Notes: generated by a model not told the origin, from the sequence alone. Numbered from the stretch's first letter, positions 47,141-59,510 are shown. The stretch: DNA of 64,000 bases from Eumeta japonica (GCA_005406025.1 BGZK01002055.1:1-64000), one strand, 5' to 3'. Program-made: numbers and translations.

Positions 47141-50045
47141 TTTCTTACATTATGTGAAGTTTGATTCGACTGTGTATATAATCCAACAGTTTTAACTGTA
47201 GTTCTACGGTGTTTTGAAAACCCTCATTTTCCGGAAATCTCTTGAACTCCTAAAAATCTACAGTTTCATTAATACAATTTGTTTTACTACGAGTGCTATG
47301 GATTTTTTAACCACGTGTAAAGAGGTGCATTTACTTACTATCCCATATTGAAACTACCTATGCAGTTCGATAGATTATGTCACGACTAACGATTTTCCAG
47401 TGGAGTGAGATCACTTCTTTATGATTGAAGAAAGTCCACTACGCGAAAAATCGAAAAGAATCATTTTACAAACACTGTAGTCATTGCTTTTTATTTATGA
47501 TCGAGTGTATCTAAATCCGAAAAAATCTAATAGATAGCAGTACTAGTGAGCCATACCGATAAAGCTCCACTGGCAAAAAAAAAATCATAGATATTAAGAG
47601 ATAAATCAAGATGAAAATGAGGGAAGTTTGGAAATAAAAAATGTAAGTTTAGACGGTCTTGAGTAAAATAAAATTTATTGTTAAAATTTTAGACGTGATG
47701 TTAAAGTATTATATTTAAGACCGATTTATAACTCTTCTTGCGTAATTTAGTTGTTTTATTTTTCACCATTTTTTATCATAAGCCCATAAAAAATATACGC
47801 AATCAGTATGATACATAGGACTGCTCACTTTTTATGATGTCTAATGCGAAAATCATAAACAATTTAGAAATCCATAAAAATCTTATTAAAGTTCTCTTTT
47901 AAAAATATTCGTCCAATGGTATGGTTTGCGTGATTTTTTTTATTTCCCCAGTTTTAATATTATTATAAGAAGATAATACAAATGAAATAAATTTTAACTT
48001 AACTAAAATAAAATACTAATTAATTAATCCTCAAAAATTTGAATGTCTGCCAAAATAATCACGAATGACCACCGTCACGAACTGAATTTTAGTCGGGTAT
48101 TACCGCTTTTGTAATGAACTATCATCTCCTTTATTAAAGGCAACGTCGTTTGAATAAAATATCGTAAATAAAGCGTTGTCATCAAAAAATAGGAGGAGTT
48201 GGTACCATGTTCTTTAACCAATGAGACTAAAGCAGCAACGGGTTTGCTAAATATATAATTTAAAAAATCGATTCTACACTTTTTTTTACACTTTTTAATA
48301 GGGATATGCTCAAGTCACTTTTGAAATTGAAGTATAATTTTAGATTGTGATTTAAAACAAAAGCCTTTCGATACTAACATAATCAAAACATTTATAAATT
48401 AAAACAGCATATGTTATTTTTGATAGAAATAAAAATGAATACCGATTTTTATTAAAATTATTTAAAACCACGAACTGATTGGGACAACTTCATTTCAACT
48501 ATAGTATTTTGATGAGCGTTGTCAAGGTCTCAAGCACTGCAAAGAAATAACACTTACTATTTTCTTTGACTTGAGACCATTAAAATTTTATCCATAACGA
48601 CATTTTTAAGTTTAAAGGAGTTTCACTTTTACGACACGAACGGTTGTGCAATTGTACGTTTTTTTTTTAATAAAATGGAAACTATTTACTACCTTCTAGT
48701 ATATTTTTCATAAATCTCTTCAAAACCCAATTTTTTCAGATCTGCGACTGATTGAAGTGCGTAGTCGCCTTAATTCACAAACAAACCTATAAAACGCGAA
48801 AGTTTTGAATTGGTCTCGACCACAGGTAGTGGACTCGTGCATCGTAAGTGCATTACGCATGCAAATGAATGTTCGTTGAGCACGCGATGCTCAAAAAGGC
48901 AAAAAAATATTGTACACACAACAAGTCCATTATTTATACTCAATCCATAATGATGTTAAAAACACCGTTATTTGCACCAAAACGTGGATTTTTAACCGAA
49001 AATGACCAGACCATGTAAATATGTGGTAAAAGTAATTATTCTAATGTTATCAATTTTAGTTAATCAATATCATTTCATTGCCAATGGTAACATAAATATT
49101 ATGTAAGAAACACTAATACAATCTTCAAACGATTCTCATCATCGGTAACCAGCGGGATTGCTAGATCCGACGATTACATAACGATTACAAAATACAATTT
49201 AATAAATAAAATATTAAAAATTTAAAGTAATTTTCTTACAGAACGCTCAAATAGAATTATCGTACTTAGGACTCGGTATCACATTTCAATAAATCATAAA
49301 AAAAATTAAAATAACCCTTTTATATTTCATGGCCTTTTGCATATTGTTATAGACGAAATTTAAGCTAATGTAACTGTTAGTAACCATTAGATACCAAAAC
49401 CACGAAGAGGTTATGAACAATTACAAGTTTGTAGTATATGAGCCGGGGTGTCCAACAAAATTTCTGTTGCTTTATAACTAAACGCACTTCTATAGAACAT
49501 TTTTTTGTTGTTAAAAAATATTATACTTTGAACAAAATCATTATTTCAAAACATTTTGTACAACTGAAAAGAATATTCAGAATTCAATAAATCGTTAATT
49601 TTCTATGAATTAATCTCTTTCAATATGTGATGATTCCAAATTCATTTTTTACAATCTAACAAAATAATTTAATACGTATAAAGGGTTTATTTACGACTAA
49701 AAAAATAAACATATATCAATCATAGTCAAATTAAAGTATCATATTTCAATGGGTCAATGTCGCAACCTATTCAAACATTCATACACGGTAACCGGTCGAG
49801 AAGAACAAACAATCACAAAAGACTCGAAGCAAAAAAAACTCATCACGTTAGCTGTCCTAGACAAGGTGTATCAAAAGAGGGCGTTACGTAATTATAATAC
49901 TGACACGTTATGATCGTACCTTCGTTTTACAGCATTCCATGTTGGAACAAAACTTTACTGTTTGCTGAAAACGCTATTACAACTACCCGTGTTATACAGC
50001 GTTCTAAGCGTGTAATACGTTAATCTGTTTTTCACCGCTTAGCCA
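47141..50045. other. AT-rich intronic DNA
   Basis: Nothing recognised except a GC-richer patch at 48800-48900 with a POU octamer ATGCAAAT at 48859-48866. Confidence 0.4.
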
Positions 50046-50049
50046 GCGA

Positions 50050-50218
50050 AACAGCGAAACTGGAATGATTCTAATCCAGCTTCCAAACCCGAGCAGTACA
50101 TCATTTCCAATCCTAGCAGTCGTGGTTCCCATCCGCTTCGGTTCCAATTTAGATCCTAATACTGGTTCCGACTCTAGGTCCGATCTTAATCTCGATCCCG
50201 TTACCGACCAATGTACAA
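50050..50218 (-). repeat. Degenerate hexamer array, pyrimidine on + strand
   Basis: ttccaatcctagcagtcgtg, ccgcttcggttccaatttag and gactctaggtccgatctt in six-base phase, within the long intron. Confidence 0.6.
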
Positions 50219-50339
50219 AACAACTATACATCCGTTTATTAGGATTTGCTTTCAGGTGATCCATCGTTATAATCACTTGACCATTAACTCTTTTAACATA
50301 CGAAAAGTTGGATGATGTCACATATCCCATGTCCTTCTT

Positions 50340-51123
50340 AGGGTTCCGAGTCAGAATGGCAAAAACGGAATCCTTATAGTTTCGTCATGTCCGTCCGTCC
50401 GTCCGTCCGTCCGTCCGTCTATATGTCACAGGCATTTTATTCAAAAGTTACAGGATCTATATCGATGAAATTTGTAGTGTAGGTGTTTTGTATGGGCCGC
50501 TACTTGGTTTGATGATTAAATAATAAAAAATAAATATTTCTAGGGTGGCTCTCCATACAAGTAACAACAGAAGCTGAAAAAAAATTTTTTTCAGCATACA
50601 GAATACATCAACGTGCGATACATACTTCGACATTTCCTTCAAAAACATTTTAAGGTTTCTAAGCAATTTTTCTGATTAGATGAATAATTTCGGGAATAAT
50701 CGCTCTGAAAGTTGTAGAAATTATGTCCCCCCCCTATATTTTCTAAGCCGTATGCCCAAAATATATGAAAAAAAATACGAAGGTAATGCTTAATAAATAC
50801 TTTCAATGAAAATTATTTTGAACATGGTCAGACATAATGTTTTTAAGTTATTGCCGAAAAACTGCGATTCAAAAAGAACGTAAGTGCCATGAAGATACGC
50901 TATTTGCTGATGCACTTTACACTATTTTAATAGTAATAGTCAACATACCTACTTGTTTTTCTAGTTATAGGCGATTAAAGTGCTTATAACTATTCTGTGC
51001 GGAAACATGAAAAAAGTGTAACAACGTACTTTTTTCACCTGTAGTGCATTTATTTGTAATAATATGGCTTCGCAACCCTATAATGAGCATGGTCTGACAT
51101 GATCTCGGCCAGTTGTTTTTTTT
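50340..51123 (+). mobile_element. Approx. 780-bp non-autonomous element, copy 1
   Basis: Begins agggttccgagtcagaatgg and gcaaaaacggaatccttat, then a (GTCC)n run at 50389-50419. Ends with the hairpin-like GAGCATGGTCTGACATGATC, then TCGGCCAGTTG and a T run. Layout parallels the element at 36635 (GGTTCC start, hairpin, GGCC(A/G)GTT(T) end). Copy 2 is at 55231 in the same orientation. No coding frame. Confidence 0.8.
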
Positions 51124-51424
51124 GGAATTTAAGTCACACCTCAATCAAATAATATATAGCAAAATGTATTGTCCGTGGTTTCACTCGTGCGAACTTAAAA
51201 TAAACTCTTTCATTTTTTTATATAGAGCGATCTCGCTGTTAATCATTATCTCGGTAAAACTGACTAAATATTTGTTGTTGAAAACGCGTGTGACTCAACC
51301 CTAAGTTGCACGGCCTACATATGTTGCCCCTCTATGAGTTCAGTGCATAGGAATCACTCACAGTGCATAGGACCGTACGCAATATTGGTATATAAAAATT
51401 TTACTAATTTCAACTTTATTTTAA

Positions 51425-51475
51425 ACTAGCTTTGGCCCGCGGCTCCACCCGCATGGACAATGCATTCCTTTTCTA
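51425..51475 (+). repeat. LINE-associated AGCTTTGGCCCGCGG fragment
   Basis: aactagctttggcccgcgg then ctccacccgcatgg, the complement of the GCGGGC..AGCTAGT motif found at 41.0 and 45.8 kb and typical of moth repeats. Confidence 0.6.
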
Positions 51476-52354
51476 AGCTATCGATGAGAGACCACACATG
51501 TGAGATCATACATCTTACCTAATATAAGTCGCTAGTACTACTCTGCATTGGTTTATCTCATCTCGTGCTGCAACTTCAATTAATGACAATTTACATATCG
51601 ATTGCTTAAGATGATTCCGCCCAACTATTTAATATCATTAGATGATAAAATTAAACACTAATGGAAAAAAAGTTGCAGTTGCTTTCAAATAAATTATGAC
51701 CACGAAAATCAATCTCACTCAAAACCCCTCGCGAATAGCAATATAGTGCAAGCTAATTTTCATAATTTTGTTTCCTTATTTAGTCTAATATTTTGAATAC
51801 TCTTCTATTTACTAATATTGATATTTATTTCAAAATAAAAAGAGTGATTACAATCAGTTTTTAGACAACAAGTTCTGGAGGAGAGCTGGCTTCACAGCGT
51901 CTATCTAGTTTCTATAAAACAAACTACAGAGATTTTCCTACAGCTCTATATAAAGCAGAATCAATTATTTTCGAACTACAATAAAGTGACTTTAGTCATT
52001 TAGACTGTAGAAAGCGCTCCTTACCATGTCGATCAAGTATACAAGATACTTTATGGTTACGATGTTGTGGTCGACAGTAAATTCTTACCAATGAGAAAAG
52101 GGATAACTGGACCAAAATAACAAAGAGATCATAAAATGAATATAGAATTCGACAAATGAGAATAAAAAAATAGGCAATAAGTATTTAAAAACTACACATT
52201 TTTTTCGCACTTCACCTACATTTACATGTTTTTTTTTATTATGATAAAGTACGTAGTTGATATAAATTACAAGCAAAACACGTCCCACCGTTAGAAGCTG
52301 TAAAGAACGCGTTCCCTCTACGAAATCACTGTAAAAAGATGTACATACTAAATC

Positions 52355-52575
52355 TTTTCCGAGAGTACAACACGAAATTGACAATGTAGTATCGGCACTC
52401 GATCGCGGACAGCCGATAATAACCGATAGCGCACGACCGACACGCCGCCGCCGCGCCCGCCCACCGCCGGCATGCTCACGTCGTAATCGGCTTATTACGA
52501 TTTTTACTTTGCACGTCGGGCCGATACGCGACACGCGTGTGGATATTCGGTGGTGTTACTGAACCGATGCACCGA
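52355..52575. other. GC-rich intronic island with inverted TAAT sites
   Basis: gcactcgatcgcggacagcc, cacgccgccgccgcgcccg and ccaccgccggcatgctcacg, followed by TCGTAAT-CGGCTT-ATTACGA, an inverted pair of TAAT-type homeodomain sites. The 149-codon minus frame over this region (52085-52534) has no domain and a likely compositional origin. Confidence 0.35.
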
Positions 52576-52789
52576 TAGGTGAACTGGCAACCTGACTAGG
52601 TAGTCAGGTTAGGCAAGAGAAGTCGAAGGTCGCAGTTTCTCACAAATAAATGATCTAGAACCATTCGATATAGATGTAAATCCACAAGTGTAAGTCAAAC
52701 GTCTGAAATTAACAAATGAACGAAATGCATAATCAAAAGTCTCTTAATTTTTGTAAAAAGGCAGATAATTTTTCCCCGATGCCCACCCA

Positions 52790-52995
52790 ACATTATTACC
52801 CCTTTCAAAGTCGCTTCTGGTTCCGCTGCCGCGGATGGTGTACGCGGAGTACGTACGATAAAGATCGTTCACAAATAAAGACACCCGTAAACGTAACCTG
52901 AGCGAGGTATTCCGACGCGAGCGGCGCGAATCAGACAAAACGCCAAGATCACGTGCTGTGTGTGTACGCGCCGTTATGCCGATGAGCCGACCTTT
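52790..52995. other. GC-richer intronic island
   Basis: ggttccgctgccgcggatgg, tacgcggagtacgtacgat, ttccgacgcgagcggcgcg and gtgtgtacgcgccgttatgc. Frames open on both strands, none with a domain. Confidence 0.3.
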
Positions 52996-53579
52996 GAAAA
53001 GTGTGTACTCAACACAAAACGAAATAAAAAGAAACACAGGACAGATTCATCAACTAGAAATTCAAATAAGTATATATATAAATATATATAACAAGAGTGC
53101 AATCGAGATTGTTAGATTGAACCTAATCCTTGTACGTCGTGTAGTAAGTATACACTTGCATATGAACACAAAGTAAGATTGAAAGATATCGTCAAGCACG
53201 TGTAAATTATGTGCAGATTTTGATAATTAAATATTGTATTCGTAGGATCAATAATGATAATGTGTTTGTTAAAATTTCTAGATCTCTAGGTGCAAAGTAG
53301 AATATATTTGCTTCAATAGACCAATAAAACAACCGATACCAATCTATCAAATTAAGTCACCATATGCTTAGCGGACTTTAACCAAGAAAGTAGACGATCG
53401 TTGCCCGCTGTATTATTCACTCCTGACACACGCCTATCAACCTACTACAATGATTTTGATGAAATTGTCTAAAACCTATAAATAGTCGCTCAGCCAATTC
53501 TACGTGTATTTCAAGATTATTCTTCCATTCAAATCACTTTTCATCAATAAAAGTATGAAGAAATAAACAAAAATATATT

Positions 53580-53880
53580 CGATGCAAGAGAAACACAATA
53601 ATAATTACGACGGTAAAGAAGGTCTACCAAGTTAGTCAGCAGGCTAAGAACAAAGTTCAGGCTGTGACAATATCGCATGTTCAAGGAGACGGGCGTCCAA
53701 TGTAAGTTATGGAAACAAAAGTCGGATAAACTGCGTTCGTACGAGACGTACCCATTTCCGTGCGCATAAAACTTTAACGTTTCCAAACACATTTCGCTGA
53801 TACGTACGGCCGAGGAAGCGAACGAAGCAACTACGGGCGGAGATTCTGCGCCGCTGTCCAACTAAATAATATAAGTTTCG
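53580..53880. other. Moderately GC-rich intronic island
   Basis: caatatcgcatgttcaagg, acgggcgtccaatgtaagtt, cgttcgtacgagacgtacc and tacgtacggccgaggaagcg. The 105-codon minus frame is not recognisable as a protein. Confidence 0.3.
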
Positions 53881-54539
53881 CTTCCACGTTGAGTAACTTT
53901 ACAACTATGTACGCTGCTCGTTCAGGTTATACATTACCGGTTAAAATCGTTTACTCATTCGTCTGTATTGCTTTTGCGGATGTAAAACTTATGGCAAAGC
54001 TTACAAAATTCTATAACCAGAACGGCTGTTGTTATACATTTGTTTGCCATAATACATGTCACATGAATCTCGGTAAAAATTATGAATTTTCATATCAAAA
54101 TAAATATTTAAAATTGAAAGAAGACATATTTCAGAAAAGTAAATATAAAATAAATCATCCGTCATAACGCGAGCATCGCGCGGCACGGTAGCCGCGAACC
54201 GATCGGTATCTTGTAAATCGGCCGGTATCACACCGCGACTCGCATCTTGATACTGGGTGAAATATTAACATAGCCTTGTGCACTCGTGTTACTGGCGGTG
54301 GGCGAAGGCTTAATGTCGTAGGAAACATTAATTTCGTCATTAGTCTTAAATTTCCTTCGTTACTTAAACTCCTAGCCACACACGTGCCATTGCCTCCATT
54401 GAGTTACGAAAGTAAAATTTTATCAGACTCTACTTTGATGTAACTGTAATAAAATAGCTAATAGTAAGCGAGATAATTAGTATTTTTTGTAATTAATGAA
54501 AATATAAACATTATCCGAAGAGGACAATTTACACATACC

Positions 54540-55145
54540 TAGTACAGACGATTTATAGGGCGTAACAAACGATCCGAGAGCTTCGATTATCGTAATTCAC
54601 GCTAGTGATGTTAACAAAGCATACGGGCTAATTCTCGAAAGCCTCCCAGAACGATCCGTCAGCGGACAAACGAGCTCGCGCCGACTCAAACGCGCGCCGC
54701 CCAGATAACGAGCGCCCCGCTAATGGCCGACGCGACAGGTAGAACAATTAATTGAAACTTACCAACAACGTAATCGAATAAAGCTAGTTTCGGCGCTGGA
54801 GACAAACAAGGGCGCCCATTCGTAATTAGAGCTTAATGAAGAGCCATTTCAGAAATCCGAGCCGTGAGAAGTTTTATGATAGCTCCGATTTGTGTCAGCG
54901 TAATTAAATGTAGTGAGCGAGATAAGGCGGCGGCCGGCGCGCCGGCGCGTGCAGCCGGCCTACTAGTTTTGACTGCGCCTGCCCCCGGACGAGCGCGCAT
55001 TCCTTATTAAAGCCGATGCCGGCTCTAATTGAAATCGTGTGTCACGTCCTAACGCACGGCGATAACGACCGGACGGCTAACATGCGAAATGTCGAAACGT
55101 TTTTATCTGATTCCGAATCTAAAATCCCGGTGATTGCCCCTTAAG
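54540..55145. other. Largest GC-rich island, homeodomain-site cluster
   Basis: About 600 bp with a CAATTAATTG palindrome (54745-54754), TAATTA at 54823-54828 and 54901-54906, gaagttttatgatagctcc, and a very GC-rich core with the palindrome GCCGGCGCGCCGGC (54933-54946). Neither strand has a supported frame. High information content without coding suggests a conserved regulatory element. Confidence 0.4.
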
Positions 55146-55230
55146 GGCAAAAAGAACCTTACAAGTGTAGTTTCTTGACGACGTCTCAACTCGACCGGCT
55201 TGGAAATTTTGCACATTTCTTTTTTTTTAC

Positions 55231-55976
55231 AGTTCCGAGTTCAAATGGCAAAACCGGAACCCTTATAGTTTCGTCATGTCCGTCCATCGATTCGTATGTC
55301 ACAGGCATTTTATTCAAAAGTTACAGGACCTTTATTGATGAAATTTATATTGTAGGTGCTTTATATGAGCCGCTACTTGTTTTGATGGTTAAATAACAAA
55401 AATAAATATTTCTAGGGGGACTCTCCATACAAGTAACAGAAGGTGAAACAATTTTTTTCAGCATATATCAACGTGCGATACATACTTTGACAGTTCCTTT
55501 AAAAACATTTTAAGGTTTCTAAGCAATTTTTCTGATTAAGTGAATAATTTCAGAAATAAACGTTCAGAAAGTTGCAGAAATTGTCTTCCACCCCCTCTAT
55601 TTTCTCAACCGTAAGTTAAAAAATAAAAAATAAGGGAAGTAACGCTTAATAAATACTTTTAACGAATTTTATTTTGAACATGGTCGGATATACTGTTTTT
55701 GAGTTATTGCCGAAAAACTGCGCTTCTCTACAAAAAGACGAAGTGTCATAAATATATAATTTTTTGCTGATGCACTGTAGTTTACACTATTTTAATAGTA
55801 ATAGTCGACATACCTACTTGTTTTTATAGTTATAGGCGACTAAAGTGCTTACAACTATTCTGTGCGGGAAACATGAAAAAAGTGTAACAACATACTTTTT
55901 TCATCTGTAATGCATTTCTTTGTAATAATGACTTCGGGGACTTATAATGAGCATGGTCCGATATGCTCTTTTTTAT
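55231..55976 (+). mobile_element. Approx. 750-bp non-autonomous element, copy 2
   Basis: Aligns along its whole length with the copy at 50340: agttccgagttcaaatggc, tttcgtcatgtccgtcc, ttattcaaaagttacagga, aacattttaaggtttctaag, tattgccgaaaaactgcg and gagcatggtccgatatgctc. It lacks the long (GTCC)n expansion and has small indels. Confidence 0.8.
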
Positions 55977-56239
55977 GTTGCGCCAAGAGTGTTGATAAAT
56001 TTATAAATGAGGACTCTTCGGGAGACTTTTTCACTGAATTTAATTAATCAATATGCACTTTTCCATTACACCCGAATCGAGCAGTGGCGATGTTTTATGA
56101 TAATTAATTACATACTAATGTAATACAGTTGTACCAAAGCAATGATATAAATAAAAAAGCGTAAAAAGTTAGAAACGATTAATTACAACAAATTAAATGT
56201 TTTCTTGAAAAATTCAATTTCTCTGACGTCTCCTATGGA

Positions 56240-56640
56240 ACTAGCACACTTAACGTGACGCAAACAATTTACGATTGTACGCCATTGCGCAAAGGTAACG
56301 TCTCGACCATAAACGCTTCATTGTCCGGCAGACGACTAGTACCGGCCGTCCGTCATCCGTCATGAAATCGTCACAAAATAGAGATTCACACAGACGATCA
56401 GTGACAGTAATAAAAAAGCGAAGGATTCCGTTTATGGCCGCAATCGTAAAACGATATTAGGCAATGCGTGTGCATTAACACCTCGGGGCAAACTCCGCCG
56501 GGGACGCCCACGGGCAGCTCTTGACGCACCGTCCTAACTGTTCATGACGATTTGGCAACGGCGGCAATCGACGCGGTCGATGGTACAATCAACAATTTAA
56601 ATCGGCGCACATTTAGATCGCTTTCCTTTTAAAAATGTAT
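56240..56640. other. GC-richer intronic island with TTTATGG sites
   Basis: Contains CCATAAA at 56307-56313 and TTTATGG at 56431-56437, posterior-Hox-type sites in opposite orientation, plus ctagtaccggccgtccgtc, aaactccgccggggacgcc and ggcggcaatcgacgcggtc. No coding frame. Confidence 0.35.
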
Positions 56641-57372
56641 TAACTGCAATTGTAGTATCGACAAAAAATTTAGTTACGAATGTGTAAAAAGATTGTTGCA
56701 CGAATCCGCTATCGGAAGAGAAACTGACTATTACTTAGATGGTGTTGGTGGTGTTTAGAGATTCATAGCAATCATTATTCGTGATCAACAAAATATAAAA
56801 ATTGTACCACCTAAACTTCCGTCCAATATGGCTATTACAAACCAATAGAAATGACAAATAAATAACAAGATTTAAAAGAAGACCACAAATACATTCGTCG
56901 GTGCCCTAGTTATTCAGAAATCGGTCATTGTAAACCAATAAAGAAAATTAAAATAATTCCTTTTTACATTCAACTTGTTTACTTGCGAATTACATGACCT
57001 GCATCCACTTATGAAAGCAGCCAATGTTTCAAAATTTTAGAAATTTACAGCTAAAACTCGCTACTACGAAGCTAATAACGGTGAATTAAATCTCTAATAC
57101 GATTAACAGAGAGTATACACACATCTCATGGATAACAAAAGTTGAGTGTACCTCAAAGTCAAACAATCGCATTATTTTTGGTACCGATCACTCCCCGAAG
57201 TTTTGAATAGCAAACAGTATTACGTTTAAGGTGTTACCAGTCTTAATACGAGTACCCACTTAACCGGACCGAACCACAACGCTAATAAAGGTGCGTTCGC
57301 CCATCATTAGCCACGAGCTGACCCATCGCTACGTGTTAAAAATTTAAACAAACAAAGATTATCTTGACTCAC

Positions 57373-57413
57373 CACTGTCTTCGCTGAGGAACGTGTCGAG
57401 GGTTTCGAAAAAT
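57373..57413 (-). CDS. DUSP11: DUSP11/PIR1-type RNA 5'-phosphatase, 41-nt upstream exon
   Basis: A very short exon on the minus strand with acceptor AUUUCAG-type (ATTTCAG before 57413) and a consensus donor GTGAGT from 57372. After one base completing an earlier codon it reads FFETLDTFLSEDS and ends with G, which together with AC of the next recognised exon makes GAC (Asp). The joined text FFETLDTFLSEDS-D-KLVGVHC fits the helix just before the catalytic loop of DUSP11 proteins (family pattern: F.....FL.....KL.GVHC). Phase, splice sites and homology agree, although the exon is about 14.7 kb from its partner. Upstream exons for the start codon, the PDRW..Y.P.G..I.GTRF region and the IDLT strand were looked for on this strand up to 64000 and not found, so the gene is partial in this window. 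Confidence 0.85.
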
Positions 57414-59100
57414 CTGAAATTAAAACTTTCCATTAATCATGGTAATGTCAAATTAATATACATTGATCTCCCTCGTCATAGCGACCATATTAGGAGACAT
57501 GCGGTCATTCAATGTGATTGCATTAAAAAGTATTATTGAGGCTCATACTGAAGAAAAATATATCGAAAATTGACACACATACAAAACTATCTCATAGTCT
57601 TGTTTCTTATATTTTAATATATTACTCTCGAAAATTAAATTATTATTAATTATTACACACAAATTACAGTCGACTTTCTAGTGATTGGTAATGTCATAGA
57701 TTTCAATCAACCATGCTATTTTGTCGACGGAAAAGAGCACAAAAAAAAAATCACCAAACCATCGTTTAGAATATTAAGTATATCACAGTTTACAATAAAG
57801 ATCTCAGATTCCAAAATTGTGGCTATGTGAGGGCAATTGTACTGATAATTAATTTCGTTTAATTACTTATTTAAGAAACGTAACTCCAGTTACTTTCTTC
57901 ATTGAATTCATTTTATAATAATATAAAACAAAACCATCGACATGTCGAATTCTTAAAACTACGAACAGTTTATATGGCAAATTAATTTTAAGTACAATGT
58001 TACTACTCGCGCTAGTGGTTTGGAAGAAGGCACGAGAGCATTCAACGAGAAAAAGCCAACAGGCTAATCTCGCGACGCGTCTTATTGTCGCGCATGTTAT
58101 CTCTTGAACAAGCTATTAAATATCTCTATTATGATAGCAATTTTTCTTTATGTCTTTCTATACAATGAAAGTAAAAAAGCTACCTAAACCTACACAACTT
58201 AATCACGGACTATTTCATCAATTTCAGACCGTGAACAGTATGGGCACCGCGCAGTCGTTGTTGCTAGACGCATATTTTATTGTGCAGTAAGAGATAAAAC
58301 ATGTCATTCAAGACGATTGTAACCTGAACAGGAATTATGTAATTCAAATACATAATTTTTTTCATACGGTGACAATCTGGAAAGATATAAATTTTTTGCA
58401 GACTCGGTCATCATACGACGTAAGTTGACAACTTGTAAACTAGTAGAGTCTATTCAGCTGTATATTCAGCTATTTTCTTTTTATCATAATTACATATAAA
58501 ACTATTTACACTATTGAGAATATCTGTCAGATATCTGTAAAATAACGATATGACTGTAAAACTTTTACATGTGAAATTTTGACAGTAATTTCATTTTAGA
58601 ACTTAATAACCGTTAACGGATACCCTTATCAAAATAGATATACCGCGCTAATAACATACCCCCAGTATTCACAAAAACGTATGTGATCATACCCTATCAC
58701 GATGGAGTTACACTATAAATGTAAATTGATTTTCTTTAATAATATATAAATTCGTAAATATTCAAATAAGTATAACCAGACCAAACTTCAATTTAAGAAC
58801 ACAAATATCCTACGAGTAAAACGGCTATAATATATAATTGGATTAAGTAAAACGATGAGAATTATTGATTTGCCTACAAAGTCCTAAAAATGACAGAAGA
58901 AAAGGGTAAACATAAAAAAGTGCAAATCGATAATCGACGTCCACACGGAAAACCGATATTATTCAAAATGGTCCACGTTATTTATTTATCGATCGAGATT
59001 TCCATTCGTGTTTTATACGTTTTGTAAATTTAAAACAAAAACGCAATTAAGTATAACTGAAAACCTATGAATAAATAATTGCACGATAAATATTAATATC
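57414..59100. other. Probable intron upstream of the 41-nt exon
   Basis: AT-rich with one GC-richer patch at 58005-58110 (taatctcgcgacgcgtctta). A plus-strand acceptor-like stretch at 58215-58230 is followed by 20 open codons but no donor. No earlier exon of the phosphatase was found. Confidence 0.35.
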
Positions 59101-59104
59101 GGTC

Positions 59105-59510
59105 AACAGCTTTACCGCGCTTCAGATTCTATCGGGTTAAAAAAAAACAACATAATGGCGCAAACGATCCGCTATTCGGCTGTAAAGCATTAATTGAATT
59201 CCACACAAAAATGGAAACTCGGCGGCGGCGCCCGGCACGTCCGATATGAAATATCGTCGAGTCGCGGACGCAGCGTGTCGCCTCGGTTTAATCGATTTTT
59301 TTACACCTCCGGGCCGCGTGTCGATGTCGGAATCACGAGTCACTTCTGTCGGCCGGACCGCATTCCTGCCAATTCCGTGATATATGTTTGTTTTGATTAC
59401 GGAGCGATCGTCTTATTAGTTTTTTTTTTTTTTTTATGGAACGCACATCGCCGAATGCAACCGCAAAGGCACGCGGGAAGGATTTTTGAGATGCTTTTGA
59501 AATATCTCCG
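59105..59510. other. GC-rich island
   Basis: ctcggcggcggcgcccggc, cgtcgagtcgcggacgcagc, ctccgggccgcgtgtcg, tgtcggccggaccgcattcc. The 125-codon plus frame at 59194-59571 crosses it but becomes low-complexity (poly-Phe) and shows no domain. Confidence 0.3.

Larger units (their letters stand above)
42634..57372 (-). other. Long intron of the DUSP11-type gene (about 14.7 kb)
   Basis: Interval between the 41-nt exon and the catalytic-loop exon. Donor GTGAGT at 57372-57367 and acceptor CCCACAG ending at 42634 are both consensus. It holds a 32-bp palindrome, a LINE/hexamer compound, two copies of a roughly 750-bp element and several GC-rich islands described separately. No other convincing coding exon on either strand was recognised inside it. 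The remaining DNA, for example 47150-50000 and 55990-56230, is AT-rich with nothing I can name. Confidence 0.8.

Noticed and set aside
50389..50419. CRISPR-like or regulatory array from GTCC repeats
   Set aside because: A simple tetranucleotide expansion inside a mobile element; the other copy of the element has only a short version.
52085..52534. 149-codon minus-strand open frame as a gene
   Set aside because: Longest frame in the window, but its Arg-rich start comes from a CCG-rich island and the rest is AT-rich with no domain or splice support.
58215..58290. Plus-strand exon after an acceptor-like ATTTCAG
   Set aside because: Only 20 open codons before a stop, no partner exons and no recognised protein.
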